Shown here one piece after another: positions 14,037 to 23,000 of a stretch of DNA of 32,461 nucleotides (positions within the stretch are counted from its first letter, which is position 1; the number at the start of each line of letters is the position of its first letter). Source of the DNA: SAR202 cluster bacterium. Its GTDB lineage: Bacteria; Chloroflexota; Dehalococcoidia; Lucifugimonadales; UBA826. Under the pieces are notes generated by a model, which saw nothing but the letters and a program-made list of their open reading frames with translations, had not been told where the DNA came from and ran no database searches. A program made the translations under genes and the position numbers. The stretch lies in assembly GCA_009392815.1 (NCBI GenBank), contig VFFS01000066.1:1-32461 (forward strand), given 5' to 3'.

Positions 14037-15086
14037 GTGAAAAACGATGAAAAAACAAAAGCTCTTGACCTAGCACTCAGCCAGATCGACAAGCATTTCG
14101 GCAAAGGTGCTGTCATGAAGCTAGGAGATGCCCAGGATGTTAAAGTGGATTCAATCTCTACAGGATCTCCTTCCCTAGACAGCGCACTAGGAGTTGGTGG
14201 CATTCCACGTGGTCGTGTCACTGAAATATATGGAGCTGAATCCTCCGGTAAATCTACCCTTACCTACCATGTCATGGCCTCAGCGCAAAGATACGGAGGG
14301 ACGGCCGCTTATATCGATGCCGAACACGCTCTTGACCCTAGTTATGCTGGCAAATGTGGTGTCGACATAGAAAACCTCTTGGTTTCACAACCAGACACAG
14401 CAGAACAAGCATTAGAAATATGTGAATATCTAGTCCGCAGTAGCGCTGTCGACATTGTGGTCATTGATAGTGTTGCCGCAATGGTTCCAAAAGCGGAACT
14501 TGAAGGTGATATGGGGGATACCCACGTGGGACTGCAGGCTCGCCTCATGTCCCAAGCTCTGAGAAAGTTAACATCCTCAATAAGTAAATCCAATACAGCC
14601 GTCGTATTCATCAATCAGATCAGAGAAAAAGTAGGGGTGTTTTGGGGGAGCCCAGAAACAACACCTGGTGGCAGAGCATTAAAATTTTATAGTTCTGTCC
14701 GTATTGATCTTCGCCGAATCGAATCGCTCAAACAGGGAACGGATATCCTAGGAAATCGGGTCAGAGCCCGCGTTGTGAAAAATAAGGTAGCGGCACCATT
14801 CAAAACCGCCGAGTTTGACATCATGTTTAACGAAGGAATTAGTCGAGAAGGTGATTTACTAGACCTAGCAGTAGAAAATTCCATCGTTAAAAAAAGTGGC
14901 GCGTTTTATTCATTTGGAGAAATCCAAATTGGCAGAGGCAGAGAGAATGCCAAAACATTTATGAAAGAAAATCCCGTACTAACAGATGAGATAGACGAAC
15001 TCGTCAGGTCCATTCTAAACCCTGAAGATCTTGACGACGTAATCGTACCTACTGATTTATCCGAGAGTATAGATGACGGGTCATAA
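14037..15086 (+). CDS. recA: Recombinase RecA
   Basis: Forms the ATP-dependent filament on single-stranded DNA for strand exchange and stimulates LexA self-cleavage. The 349 residues are standard length. Walker A is GAESSGKST at 66-74; further hallmarks are [61 protein letters not shown] (Walker B) and [35 protein letters not shown]. The L2 loop reads [13 protein letters not shown] where many RecA proteins have GVMFGNPETTTGG, a mild deviation. The start is GTG at 14037 with AGGAG at good spacing. recX follows 14 bp after the stop, the typical arrangement. A SOS-box-like site lies in the promoter. Confidence 0.98.
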   Translation: MKNDEKTKALDLALSQIDKHFGKGAVMKLGDAQDVKVDSISTGSPSLDSALGVGGIPRGRVTEIYGAESSGKSTLTYHVMASAQRYGGTAAYIDAEHALDPSYAGKCGVDIENLLVSQPDTAEQALEICEYLVRSSAVDIVVIDSVAAMVPKAELEGDMGDTHVGLQARLMSQALRKLTSSISKSNTAVVFINQIREKVGVFWGSPETTPGGRALKFYSSVRIDLRRIESLKQGTDILGNRVRARVVKNKVAAPFKTAEFDIMFNEGISREGDLLDLAVENSIVKKSGAFYSFGEIQIGRGRENAKTFMKENPVLTDEIDELVRSILNPEDLDDVIVPTDLSESIDDGS

Positions 15087-15100
15087 ATACAATAATAAAG

Positions 15101-15598
15101 ATGAGTCAATTAATTTTATCAATGTCTGATCAAGAACATTCTGAAGCAACCACCGTCGCTCGTAGATTCATCGCTTACCGACTACGAAGTGAATTTGAAG
15201 TGACGCGAAAGTTATCAACAAAGTTCGAAAGTCATACAGTAGAGGCTGCAGTTGCTCAAATGTATCGGGAACATCTTATAGATGACATGCAGTTCGCGAA
15301 ATCATTTACCGACAGCAGGATGGCTGGACGGCCAAAGAGTGCGTCCGCAATTCGTCAAGAACTCAAATACAAGGGGATATCCAAGGAGATTGCTGACACA
15401 GTTACAGCAGACCTAAGTGATTACGACTCAGCCCTAAGTGCGGGGCGGAAAAAGGCGCGAAGCCTGCGAAAAAATACGGAGCATGAATTTTCTAGAAAAC
15501 TATCTAGCCATTTAGCTAGGCGGGGGTTTAATTACGAACTATCAAGAAAGATAGTAGAACTACTCTGTCGTGAAATTTATTCCCTAGATAAGCGTTAA
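15101..15598 (+). CDS. recX: Regulatory protein RecX
   Basis: RecX binds the RecA filament and limits its growth. The 165 residues show the three-helix tandem repeats of the family: FIAYRLRSEFEVTRKLSTKF, then VEAAVAQMYREHLIDDMQFAKSFTDSRMAGRPKSASAIRQELKYKGIS, and KLSSHLARRGFNYELSRKIVELL. Length and the position 14 bp after recA support the call. Start is ATG 15101; an in-frame ATG at 15122 (MSDQEHSE) is an alternative, and neither has a strong Shine-Dalgarno. Confidence 0.9.
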   Translation: MSQLILSMSDQEHSEATTVARRFIAYRLRSEFEVTRKLSTKFESHTVEAAVAQMYREHLIDDMQFAKSFTDSRMAGRPKSASAIRQELKYKGISKEIADTVTADLSDYDSALSAGRKKARSLRKNTEHEFSRKLSSHLARRGFNYELSRKIVELLCREIYSLDKR

Positions 15599-15673
15599 AC
15601 TAAATAATCCCTTTATAATTGTGGTGTCGCAGAAAGAACCAGGCACAACGACATTGTTCAGGAGGGATCACGA

Positions 15674-17056
15674 TTGAACGTAGAAAGTGTTGTCTACGTG
15701 CTACTTATAGTAGCTTTTCTTATCTTGTCCGCATTCTTCTCTAGTTCAGAAGCAGCCTTCCTTTCCCTTCAAAGAAGCCGTCTCTCACATTTAGTGAACA
15801 CTAATGTTCCCGGTGCCAAAAGAGTCTCCCTAATGATTGCCAACATGGAGAGACTACTTTCCACTATATTACTTGGTAATAACTTGGTAAATGTCGCTTT
15901 CAGCGCGGTTATAACCATCGTGTCAGTAAAGCTCGTAGGCGAAGGCCCACTAGGGGTTGCGTTTGCCACGTTGCTTGGCACTGTCCTTTTGTTGATTTTT
16001 GGAGAGATCATTCCCAAAAGTGTAGCCGTCAGAAAATCTGAAAAAATCTCCTTACTTTACGCGCGTCCTCTAAAAATACTGGAAATAACTCTGTTTCCAG
16101 CCATTTTATCTTTGCAATGGCTTTCCAATATGACGCAGAACTTAATTGGTAGAGATGATTCTGAGGAAACAGTCACAGAGGGAGAGATACTCTCAATGAT
16201 TGATATGGGTGAGGCCGAAGGGACCGTAGAGCCCGCAGAGGCGGAAATGCTTGAAAATGTCTTTAGGTTTGGGGACCAGCAAGTAAGGGAGGTAATGACT
16301 CCGAGACCAGAGATAATTAGTATAGAGCGAGGAATTACACTTCAGGAATTCTTACAAATATACATGGAGAACACCCACACCAGATTCCCAGTTCATAAGG
16401 AATCAAGAGACGACATAGTTGGAATAATATCGGCCAAGGATATTTTAAGAACACTAGCGACCCGAGGTATTCAGGAAAATGAGTCTGTCACTGATATCGT
16501 TCGCGATGTTTACTTTGTTCCTGAAACAAAGCATGTATCAGAATTATTTGAAGAACTCCGACGAACGGGTCACCAAATGGCGATCTGTTTAGACGAATAT
16601 GGAGGTATCGCCGGCCTCGTAACTATCAAAAGACTAACTGAAGTTATTGTTGGCAAGGTTGGGGAAGAAGGAGAATCTCCTGAAGAAGAATATTCCAATA
16701 TTCGTCCAAATCTTTATCAGATAGAAGGAGGTATGGACATAGAGGAAGCAAATGAAGAGATGGAATTGAATTTGCCAGAAGGAGACTATGAAACCATCGC
16801 TGGATTTATTCTCTCACAACTTGGTGAAATCCCATCGGTTGGGGATCAGTTTGAATATAATAACCTCCTATTTAGAATCCAAGAAATGGATAGATTCCGA
16901 ATTGAATCAATATTAATCAGAAAGAGAATACAAGCAAACCCTTCCGTTACATCTCAAGGCTCCGGGTCTGACAGACAGACAATTAACACCTCCAAGGAGA
17001 ACCTAAATGTCCGTGAAAGTGACACTACTCAGACACGGGGAGACCAAAGCCAATAA
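15674..17056 (+). CDS. CNNM/CorC-HlyC family membrane protein with paired CBS domains
   Basis: Four-helix DUF21/CNNM membrane domain (about 1-190), a pair of CBS domains (about 205-325) and a CorC_HlyC domain (about 345-425), in the standard order. This family is linked to Mg2+/Co2+ transport or efflux and often annotated as hemolysin-like. Visible hallmarks are the first helix LLIVAFLILSAFFSSSEAAFLSLQRSRL, GNNLVNVAFSA, FGEIIPKSVA, then VREVMTPRPEIISIERGI (CBS 1), DEYGGIAGLVTIKRLTEVIVGKV (CBS 2), and the C-terminal LPEGDYETIAGFILSQLGEIPSVGDQF. The start is TTG at 15674 with a near-perfect AGGAGG 8 nt upstream. The last 50 nt overlap the next gene. The 17-residue C-terminal tail lies within that overlap. 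Confidence 0.92.
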   Translation: MNVESVVYVLLIVAFLILSAFFSSSEAAFLSLQRSRLSHLVNTNVPGAKRVSLMIANMERLLSTILLGNNLVNVAFSAVITIVSVKLVGEGPLGVAFATLLGTVLLLIFGEIIPKSVAVRKSEKISLLYARPLKILEITLFPAILSLQWLSNMTQNLIGRDDSEETVTEGEILSMIDMGEAEGTVEPAEAEMLENVFRFGDQQVREVMTPRPEIISIERGITLQEFLQIYMENTHTRFPVHKESRDDIVGIISAKDILRTLATRGIQENESVTDIVRDVYFVPETKHVSELFEELRRTGHQMAICLDEYGGIAGLVTIKRLTEVIVGKVGEEGESPEEEYSNIRPNLYQIEGGMDIEEANEEMELNLPEGDYETIAGFILSQLGEIPSVGDQFEYNNLLFRIQEMDRFRIESILIRKRIQANPSVTSQGSGSDRQTINTSKENLNVRESDTTQTRGDQSQ

Positions 17057-17621
17057 AGAAAATATAGTGCTCGGAACAAGTGATGTTGGTTTAACTCCAG
17101 TCGGCAAATCCCAAGCATATGCTTCCGCACTACGAATATCTAAACTATCCCCAGATGCTGTTTATACAAGTCCGTACAATCGAGCAGTGGAAACTGCTCA
17201 ATTCATCTCAAAATTCACTGGTTTGGAACCAAATCCAAAACAGGGACTTCAGGAAATGGATTCGGGAGAGATGGAAGGAACTGATGCGACTCGAATGACA
17301 GAACTATTTCCTGAGTACATGGCCAGGTGGAAAAGAGATGCTAGCACCACTCGACCCCCAGGTGGCGAGACATTGGGAGAGGTACATTCAAGAGCTTGGA
17401 AGTCGATTCTTGAGATATCAGATGAACACGATGGGGAACATGTCGTAATAGTCACACACATGTTTCCGATCCAGGGAATATTATGTAATGCCCTTGGACT
17501 TCACTCAAACCATTACAATAAAATTTCCATAGACTTGGGGTCTCTATCTTCTATTTCTATATCTAGTGCAGATACCTCGGTCAAATATATGAATAGTACG
17601 CAACATTTGGAAAATATCTGA
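17007..17621 (+). CDS. Histidine phosphatase family protein (phosphoglycerate-mutase-like)
   Basis: Phosphohistidine enzyme of the phosphoglycerate mutase superfamily. Of 204 residues, the active-site set is present: LLRHGET with H10, R59 in TSPYNRAVETA, EMDSGEMEGT, and H151 in IVTHMFPIQG. Substrates in this family range from small phosphates to alpha-ribazole phosphate and cannot be told from sequence. The ATG at 17007 with AAGGAGAA at good spacing lies 50 nt inside the end of the upstream CorC-type gene, an unusually long overlap but well supported. tilS starts 19 bp after it. It might be the phosphatase partner often associated with the DUF3090/SCO1664 pair 6 kb upstream, but this is unproven. 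Confidence 0.88.
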   Translation: MSVKVTLLRHGETKANKENIVLGTSDVGLTPVGKSQAYASALRISKLSPDAVYTSPYNRAVETAQFISKFTGLEPNPKQGLQEMDSGEMEGTDATRMTELFPEYMARWKRDASTTRPPGGETLGEVHSRAWKSILEISDEHDGEHVVIVTHMFPIQGILCNALGLHSNHYNKISIDLGSLSSISISSADTSVKYMNSTQHLENI

Positions 17622-17640
17622 CAGTATTGCAATAATTGAT

Positions 17641-19077
17641 ATGGCTGATACGACCAACTTCGAAAAATCCGTTATTAAGGCTGTGCATAAAGCCGGATTA
17701 TCAGAGTCACATATTACCGTGGCTATCTCTGGTGGCCCTGATTCTACCGCCATGTTACTGGCTCTTAGTAGAAGCAAATCAGAAACGGGTATTTCTATAA
17801 ATGGGGCTCACCTAGATCATGGTATCCGAGGAGAAGAATCTAAGTCAGATGCCGAATATGTTAAAAATCTATGCAAATCAATTGATGTAGATTGTTTCTT
17901 CGGAGCCGTAGATGTCCCTTCACTCTCGCAAGCGCTTGGGATATCCCTAGAGGATGCCGCGAGGAGAGCGCGAAATCGATTCCTACTAGAAGCATGTGCG
18001 ACACAAAATAGCGATGCGGTTGCATTGGGACATACAGCCAATGATCAATCTGAAACCGTACTCATGCATCTTATTAGGGGGTCGGGACTTGACGGTCTAA
18101 TAGGAATGAAATTACTTTCAACCCGAGTGATAGAAAAGGATCCGCCCCTAAGAGTTTTTCGTCCATTATTGGAAATAACCCGAACCGAAATCGAAGAATA
18201 CTGTTCAGCTGTTGGGGAAACTCCTCAAATAGACTCCACCAACTTCAGTGATGACCATACTCGCAACTCAGTAAGACATAATTTACTACCAGCACTAGAG
18301 AATTTTAACCCCAGAATAACCGAAGCTCTGAACAGACTCGCACTTTCAGCTGGGAGAGATATTGAATTTATAGAAGAAGCTTTGTATGGAGCCTGGACAG
18401 CCGCAGTAGATGTTGAAGAAGGGATTATTACAATCGATTTAGGAAAGTTGACCAATTTACCCGAGTCACTTTCCTATCGAATCGTCCGAAAGGCTATAGG
18501 GATCATTAAAGGAAATTTGAATGGTATAACTCTCGATCATATTGAAGGAGTTATAAATCTCTCAAAAGGACCAAGTGGAAATAGCGTGGATCTTCCTGAA
18601 GGAGTTACAGCAACAAAAGGATATGACGAACTCCTGATCTCTGAAACTGAGTACAATACAATCCCTCTCCCCTTACTAGACAATGAATACAAAATCTCAA
18701 TTCCTGGTGCATTATCCATACCTGGATGGAAAATAACCACAACCAGAACAAAGGCCCCTTTAAAATATCCTCAGAAAGAAGAAACAAACGGAGGTAGAGC
18801 CTGGTTACACTTTAAAGAAAAACACTCTGAGGATTTTCTAGTAATCAGGGGTAGGAAGCCCGGAGATCGATTTCATCCGAAAGGTCTACCAGGAGAAAAA
18901 AAACTACAAGATTTTATGGTCGACGCCCACATTCCTAGAATGTGGCGGGACAGGATACCAATTGTAGAATCCACATCCGGCATAGCATGGGTCGTCGGAT
19001 GGAGAACTGCAGAGTGGGCATCTCCAATAGCAGGACAAGCATCAATAGAGATCCGTTTCACCCGCTCGCACGACTAG
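17641..19077 (+). CDS. tilS: tRNA(Ile)-lysidine synthetase TilS
   Basis: ATP-dependent N-type ligase that converts C34 to lysidine in the CAU anticodon of tRNA-Ile, so that it reads AUA. The 478 residues include the PP-loop SGGPDS at 30-35, AHLDHGIRGEESKSDAEYVKNLC, ALGHTANDQSETVLMHLIRGSGLDGLIGM and FNPRITEALNRLA, and the C-terminal TilS substrate-binding part (FLVIRGRKPGDRFHPKG and KKLQDFMVDAHIPRMWRDRIP). Length is standard. The start is ATG at 17641, 19 bp after the histidine phosphatase. The usual downstream hpt and ftsH are absent; the strand switches instead. No terminator is visible in the 44 bp before the convergent gene. Confidence 0.95.
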   Translation: MADTTNFEKSVIKAVHKAGLSESHITVAISGGPDSTAMLLALSRSKSETGISINGAHLDHGIRGEESKSDAEYVKNLCKSIDVDCFFGAVDVPSLSQALGISLEDAARRARNRFLLEACATQNSDAVALGHTANDQSETVLMHLIRGSGLDGLIGMKLLSTRVIEKDPPLRVFRPLLEITRTEIEEYCSAVGETPQIDSTNFSDDHTRNSVRHNLLPALENFNPRITEALNRLALSAGRDIEFIEEALYGAWTAAVDVEEGIITIDLGKLTNLPESLSYRIVRKAIGIIKGNLNGITLDHIEGVINLSKGPSGNSVDLPEGVTATKGYDELLISETEYNTIPLPLLDNEYKISIPGALSIPGWKITTTRTKAPLKYPQKEETNGGRAWLHFKEKHSEDFLVIRGRKPGDRFHPKGLPGEKKLQDFMVDAHIPRMWRDRIPIVESTSGIAWVVGWRTAEWASPIAGQASIEIRFTRSHD

Positions 19078-19121
19078 GCGTTACCAACTAACTCAAGAAA
19101 AAGTTCATCCCATGCGACATT

Positions 19122-20273
19122 TCACCAATTAGTGTGAGAGCCGTCCCGGCGCCGCAAATGGGGAGCCTCCCAAAATTCAAATGTCTGCTTTAAAGCAAGT
19201 TCCTCGTTAAACTCCACTCCGAGTCCAGGGCCATCTGGAACTCTATGCCAAACTCCTTCAAGCCGCGGCTGTTGTGGAAACAAATCGGGGCTGAAATGAA
19301 AACCTGGCTCCGGAGATCGTTCTTCTAGCCATGCGAAGTTCGGTGCGGCCGCTCCCAAGTGAATGCAGGCGGCCGTGCTAACAGGACCCAAAGGATTATG
19401 AGGCATAAGATCTATATAATGTGCCTCACACCATCCAGCAACTTTCATGGCTTCGGTAAATCCCCCAATATTACAAATATCCACTCTTGCAAACTGAGTT
19501 AGTCCCCTCTCAATATAAGGCATATATTGCCATTTACTGGCCATCTCTTCCCCAATAGCAAAAGGAATATCCGTCATACTTCGAAGCGATTCATAAGCCT
19601 CTGGAGATTCATCTCTAATAGGCTCTTCAATAAAATCGAGGGTTCCCATTGGCATGGAGTTACAGAAACTAGCTGCCTCAGCCACGGACAATCTATGGTG
19701 ATAGTCAATCCCAAGAACTGGTTCTCTACCTACCCCGTCCCGGAGTTTAACAAGCCAGTCAGATGTTAATGCAATCGATTCACGAGGTTCAAAAAGCATT
19801 GGATCTTTTTCTTTAGGATGGCCAATCCCCGTTCTGATAACTTTCCAGCCATCTGCTATCAAGCTTTGCACGTTTTCTACTATTCCCTCTCCAGGAGGAA
19901 TTGAAGAAGTTACAAAACATGGGACAAAATCGCGATTCCTACCTCCTAGAAGTTGGTAAACGGGAACTCTCAGGCGACGAGCATTCAGATCGTGAAGAGC
20001 AATATCAATGGCTGATATTGCTGCAGTAATGACACGACCACCTTCGAAGTATTGCCCTCTGTACATTTCCTGCCATAAAGCACTGATATTTCGAGAGTCG
20101 CGCCCTATCAGCCACTCCCTAAAATGCTTCACCATTCCCTCCACTGCGAGTTCACGGCCCGACAAGCCAGCCTCACCCCACCCGTAAGCCCCATCATCCG
20201 CTTCAACCTTAAGGACGAATAAATTTCTCCTCCCCTCCCACACTATATAAACCTTGATATCAGTTATTTTCAC
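19122..20273 (-). CDS. Enolase-superfamily (mandelate racemase group) dehydratase, galactonate-dehydratase-like
   Basis: Acid-sugar dehydratase of the MR/D-galactonate dehydratase type, acting through a Mg2+-stabilised enolate. The 383 residues contain the N-terminal capping domain (MKITDIKVYIVWEGRRNLFVLKVEADDGAYGWGEA) and the barrel metal and catalytic sites: D190 and H192 in GIDYHHR, E216 in FIEEP, E242 in IGEEM, D265 in VDICNIGG, and H292 in PHNPLGPVSTAA. D-x-H at the end of the third strand and PHNPLGP resemble D-galactonate dehydratase more than mandelate racemase. The actual sugar acid is not determined. The start is GTG at 20273 after AGGGGAA. It follows the GH32 gene by 42 bp, so the two are likely one operon. 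Large expansions of this superfamily are reported for SAR202-type Chloroflexota. Confidence 0.88.
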   Translation of the reverse strand: MKITDIKVYIVWEGRRNLFVLKVEADDGAYGWGEAGLSGRELAVEGMVKHFREWLIGRDSRNISALWQEMYRGQYFEGGRVITAAISAIDIALHDLNARRLRVPVYQLLGGRNRDFVPCFVTSSIPPGEGIVENVQSLIADGWKVIRTGIGHPKEKDPMLFEPRESIALTSDWLVKLRDGVGREPVLGIDYHHRLSVAEAASFCNSMPMGTLDFIEEPIRDESPEAYESLRSMTDIPFAIGEEMASKWQYMPYIERGLTQFARVDICNIGGFTEAMKVAGWCEAHYIDLMPHNPLGPVSTAACIHLGAAAPNFAWLEERSPEPGFHFSPDLFPQQPRLEGVWHRVPDGPGLGVEFNEELALKQTFEFWEAPHLRRRDGSHTNW

Positions 20274-20315
20274 TAAATTTCCCCTAGGTTAGATTGACTT
20301 CACAAATTCTGGGGC

Positions 20316-21851
20316 TTATATCAACTCCGGCCAAACAGATTCCATATCCCATTTCGTTAGTGATAGCAGACGAGCACTTCCACCCCGGGTGAAAATAGAG
20401 ACCTGTTTACTTGCTTCATCATCCGGGTATACCCGTAAGGTCAAACACTGTTTACCATTAGCAAACACTTCAATTATGCTCCGGTCCACATATATTTGAA
20501 GATCAAGTGATTCACTTTCACCAAGATACAGTGGTCCTATCTCCGGCGGGCTGGCTAACACATCGATCCTAGTTGATGACTCAGAAGCATCTATCTGCAA
20601 AGTATCTGTTTTAGACCATCGATTAGTTGTACGCATGAAAGAGATACGGGTCTTTTCTAGCTTGTCAGGGGATTGAAGCACGTATAGGCCACATTCGCTG
20701 GCTTCCCCAGGATCTAATTTTACCCTCATCTCAATCTGGTTCCCAGAAATTTCGTGCAAATCCAAAGTCTCATTTGCAGGTATTTCCATAGTAGGTAAAT
20801 CAACCCGTTTGCCTCTTAGGGAATTTATTTCTTCAATAGGCTTTATCAATAAATTCCCGTCCGAAGACAATGAGAGAACTCTTGGAAGGGACATAATATC
20901 TGACCAACCCCGATATTGAATACTTTCCTTTACGTTATATATTGAAAGAATTCTGCCTGACTCATCTGTAGTTGCCGACGGGGCATGAAGTCGTCCGACT
21001 GTAAGGGGGCCATAACTCATTCTCCCGTGCACTTCTGGATTAAACTTATGAGTTATTTCATCGTATTTGCCAATAAAGTATTGACTGGCGCGCTTGTGAC
21101 TAAAAAACAAGAATAAATGCTTTTCTGAGCCAATTGGCAAAAAATTAGGCACAGCTCCATCTTCACCTGGTTCTGTCAAAAATCGACTTTCCAGCATAAT
21201 CCCAATATATTCCCAGCTGGTTAGATCTTTCGATCTGAAAATGTGATCAACTGCCTCACAGTCGACGCTGCGTTCCCCGTTGCGATAAGTTCCTGATAAT
21301 GAATAATAATATTCACCCTCTTTCCAGATGCATGGGTCAAAAACTCTATAAGGATATCCAGTACTATCGACTGGAACGATAGGTATCACTGGGTTATTCG
21401 GGTTTTTCACCCAAGTGACAAGCATCGGGTCCGTTGAAGTGGCTACTGCATTTCCAGATTCAGTACCATGATAAATGGCAATAACTCTTTCATCTTCCAC
21501 CAATGATTGACCGCTAAAACAATCCTTTTCAGTCTCAGGATATAAAGCGATGGGCATATCTTTCCATCGGACCATATCTGTACTTATCGCATGCCCCCAA
21601 TGCACCACATCGCTGTGGCCTCCCGGGCGATACTGATAAAAGAGGTGATAGTAACCATTCCACTGACAAAGCCCATTAGGATCATTCATTACATTTTGGG
21701 GAGGAGAAAAATGAAATGCTGGACGATAGGGGTCATCGGCCAGACTATTCCTTGCTTCGGTGAAGTAAACCACTTGGGGATCTTGTTGCAAATCAGCTAA
21801 GTCAGCCAACTCTGAATGAGAGTAATCAACACGGTCAGGTAGTAAATTCAA
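20316..21851 (-). CDS. Glycoside hydrolase family 32 protein (beta-fructosidase-like) with changed motifs
   Basis: GH32 enzymes hydrolyse sucrose, inulin, levan or related fructosides. The 511 residues have the nucleophile motif VMNDPNG (D57), FYQYRP, WGHAISTDMVRWKDMP, and the FSG motif in CFSGQS. The C-terminal beta-sandwich is visible in DLQIYVDRSIIEVFANGKQCLTLRVYP. Two canonical positions differ: RDP reads FDP (RVFDPCIW, D172), and the EC motif reads ED with E230 as the likely acid/base. The fold call is safe but a plain invertase activity is less so. No signal peptide, so probably cytosolic. Start is TTG at 21851 with GAGGG 8 nt upstream. It precedes the enolase-superfamily gene in the same direction. 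Confidence 0.87.
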   Translation of the reverse strand: MNLLPDRVDYSHSELADLADLQQDPQVVYFTEARNSLADDPYRPAFHFSPPQNVMNDPNGLCQWNGYYHLFYQYRPGGHSDVVHWGHAISTDMVRWKDMPIALYPETEKDCFSGQSLVEDERVIAIYHGTESGNAVATSTDPMLVTWVKNPNNPVIPIVPVDSTGYPYRVFDPCIWKEGEYYYSLSGTYRNGERSVDCEAVDHIFRSKDLTSWEYIGIMLESRFLTEPGEDGAVPNFLPIGSEKHLFLFFSHKRASQYFIGKYDEITHKFNPEVHGRMSYGPLTVGRLHAPSATTDESGRILSIYNVKESIQYRGWSDIMSLPRVLSLSSDGNLLIKPIEEINSLRGKRVDLPTMEIPANETLDLHEISGNQIEMRVKLDPGEASECGLYVLQSPDKLEKTRISFMRTTNRWSKTDTLQIDASESSTRIDVLASPPEIGPLYLGESESLDLQIYVDRSIIEVFANGKQCLTLRVYPDDEASKQVSIFTRGGSARLLSLTKWDMESVWPELI

Positions 21852-21919
21852 TTAATATTCCCTCAATTCAATTAAAGATCATATACAGCAGTCAATGCGA
21901 AGGGATCGAAATTTTTATA

Positions 21920-22957
21920 TCAGATCACCCTTTCTAGCTTTGGATTATCGACTCTTCCTGGCAGCCTTCCACGTTTAGACACAGGGGTATCACTTATTTC
22001 TCGTATATCCGCAGTGAAATCGTTAGGAGCCGCATTAGTAATATAGCTTCCAACCATAAACCCATTTATAGGAACTTGTTCTTCAACGAACTGTCGGATT
22101 CGAGTCGGATTAAAGCCTCCACTAACGTATATCTCAACATGTCTAAAATTAGATTGATCTAGTTTAGTCCGAACTTCATGGACCATCATAGGGGTGACTC
22201 CGCCACGTTCTTTCGGAGTATCAAGTCTGACTCCGCGGAGTTTCTCTCGAAGAGCCTGCGCGACACCTATGGATTCTTCTACCTCATCTTTAAATGTATC
22301 CACTAGAACAATACGTTGGACTGCCATATCTAGCCGCTCATCAAATGCTTGGGCCGCGGAGATGGTATCCCCAAAAATCAATGGCAGGGTATGAGGCATA
22401 TTTCCAAATGGGTTTCTGCCAGCCTGTTTTGAACCCAATCTGGTGGACGCGGATGAACAACCACCAACCACTGCAGAATAATCCATAATATGGGCAACAT
22501 TTGGATGGATATGACGGGCACCATAAGCTATCACTGTTGTATCGCCCGCCGCCTTCACACACTCATTGGCGGCGGTGGCCCATCCAGTTGAAGAGGACAA
22601 AATTCCACATATGCTGGTTTCGTAGAGGCCAAACGAAGCATATCTCGCTATAATTCTTAAGACTGTTTCACCACCCTCGAATGTATCACCATCATCAACT
22701 GTCCAAACCTGGATATCATCATCAATGTTGTCAACATTTGCTGCTGCTGTATCATCGACTTTCGGCAAAACACTCCCTAACAGCGACTTAACCTCATCTA
22801 TCCCACAAACCACACCACCCCTAGAAGCATAGAACTCCATAAGAACTTTAGGGTTTTTCGATTCAAGACGAAGAATTTCTTTCGTCCAGTGAAGGTACTC
22901 ATCTGCAGGATCACCTCTTATAACAGAGGGACGTATTTCGAACTGTGGCGAAGTCAT
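21920..22957 (-). CDS. pncB: Nicotinate phosphoribosyltransferase family protein
   Basis: Converts nicotinate and PRPP to nicotinate mononucleotide. The 345 residues follow the shorter NAPRTase form: VLMEFYASRGGVVCGIDEVKSLL, DGDTFEGGETVLRI (quinolinate/nicotinate fold start), YASFGLYETSICGILSSSTGWATAA, YGARHIHPNVAHIMDYSAVVGGCSSASTRLGSKQAG, and a barrel strand VEIYVSGGFNPTRIRQF near the C-terminus. The ATG at 22957 follows AGGATGATCAA. The nicotinamidase gene is 43 bp upstream, so the two form a salvage pair. The C-terminal DNPKLERVI is typical of the short group. Symbol assigned by family and context. Confidence 0.87.
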   Translation of the reverse strand: MTSPQFEIRPSVIRGDPADEYLHWTKEILRLESKNPKVLMEFYASRGGVVCGIDEVKSLLGSVLPKVDDTAAANVDNIDDDIQVWTVDDGDTFEGGETVLRIIARYASFGLYETSICGILSSSTGWATAANECVKAAGDTTVIAYGARHIHPNVAHIMDYSAVVGGCSSASTRLGSKQAGRNPFGNMPHTLPLIFGDTISAAQAFDERLDMAVQRIVLVDTFKDEVEESIGVAQALREKLRGVRLDTPKERGGVTPMMVHEVRTKLDQSNFRHVEIYVSGGFNPTRIRQFVEEQVPINGFMVGSYITNAAPNDFTADIREISDTPVSKRGRLPGRVDNPKLERVI

Positions 22958-23000
22958 TTGATCATCCTATGTATCTTCCTCATAATTAAATTTAGTTTTA

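Noticed and set aside
15614-15619. TATAAT upstream of the CorC-type gene as a promoter
   Set aside because: No TG extension and no plausible -35 at 16-18 bp; chance match in AT-rich DNA is likely.
19078-19121. Possible bidirectional terminator between convergent tilS and the enolase-superfamily gene
   Set aside because: No stem of useful length and no T-run on either strand.
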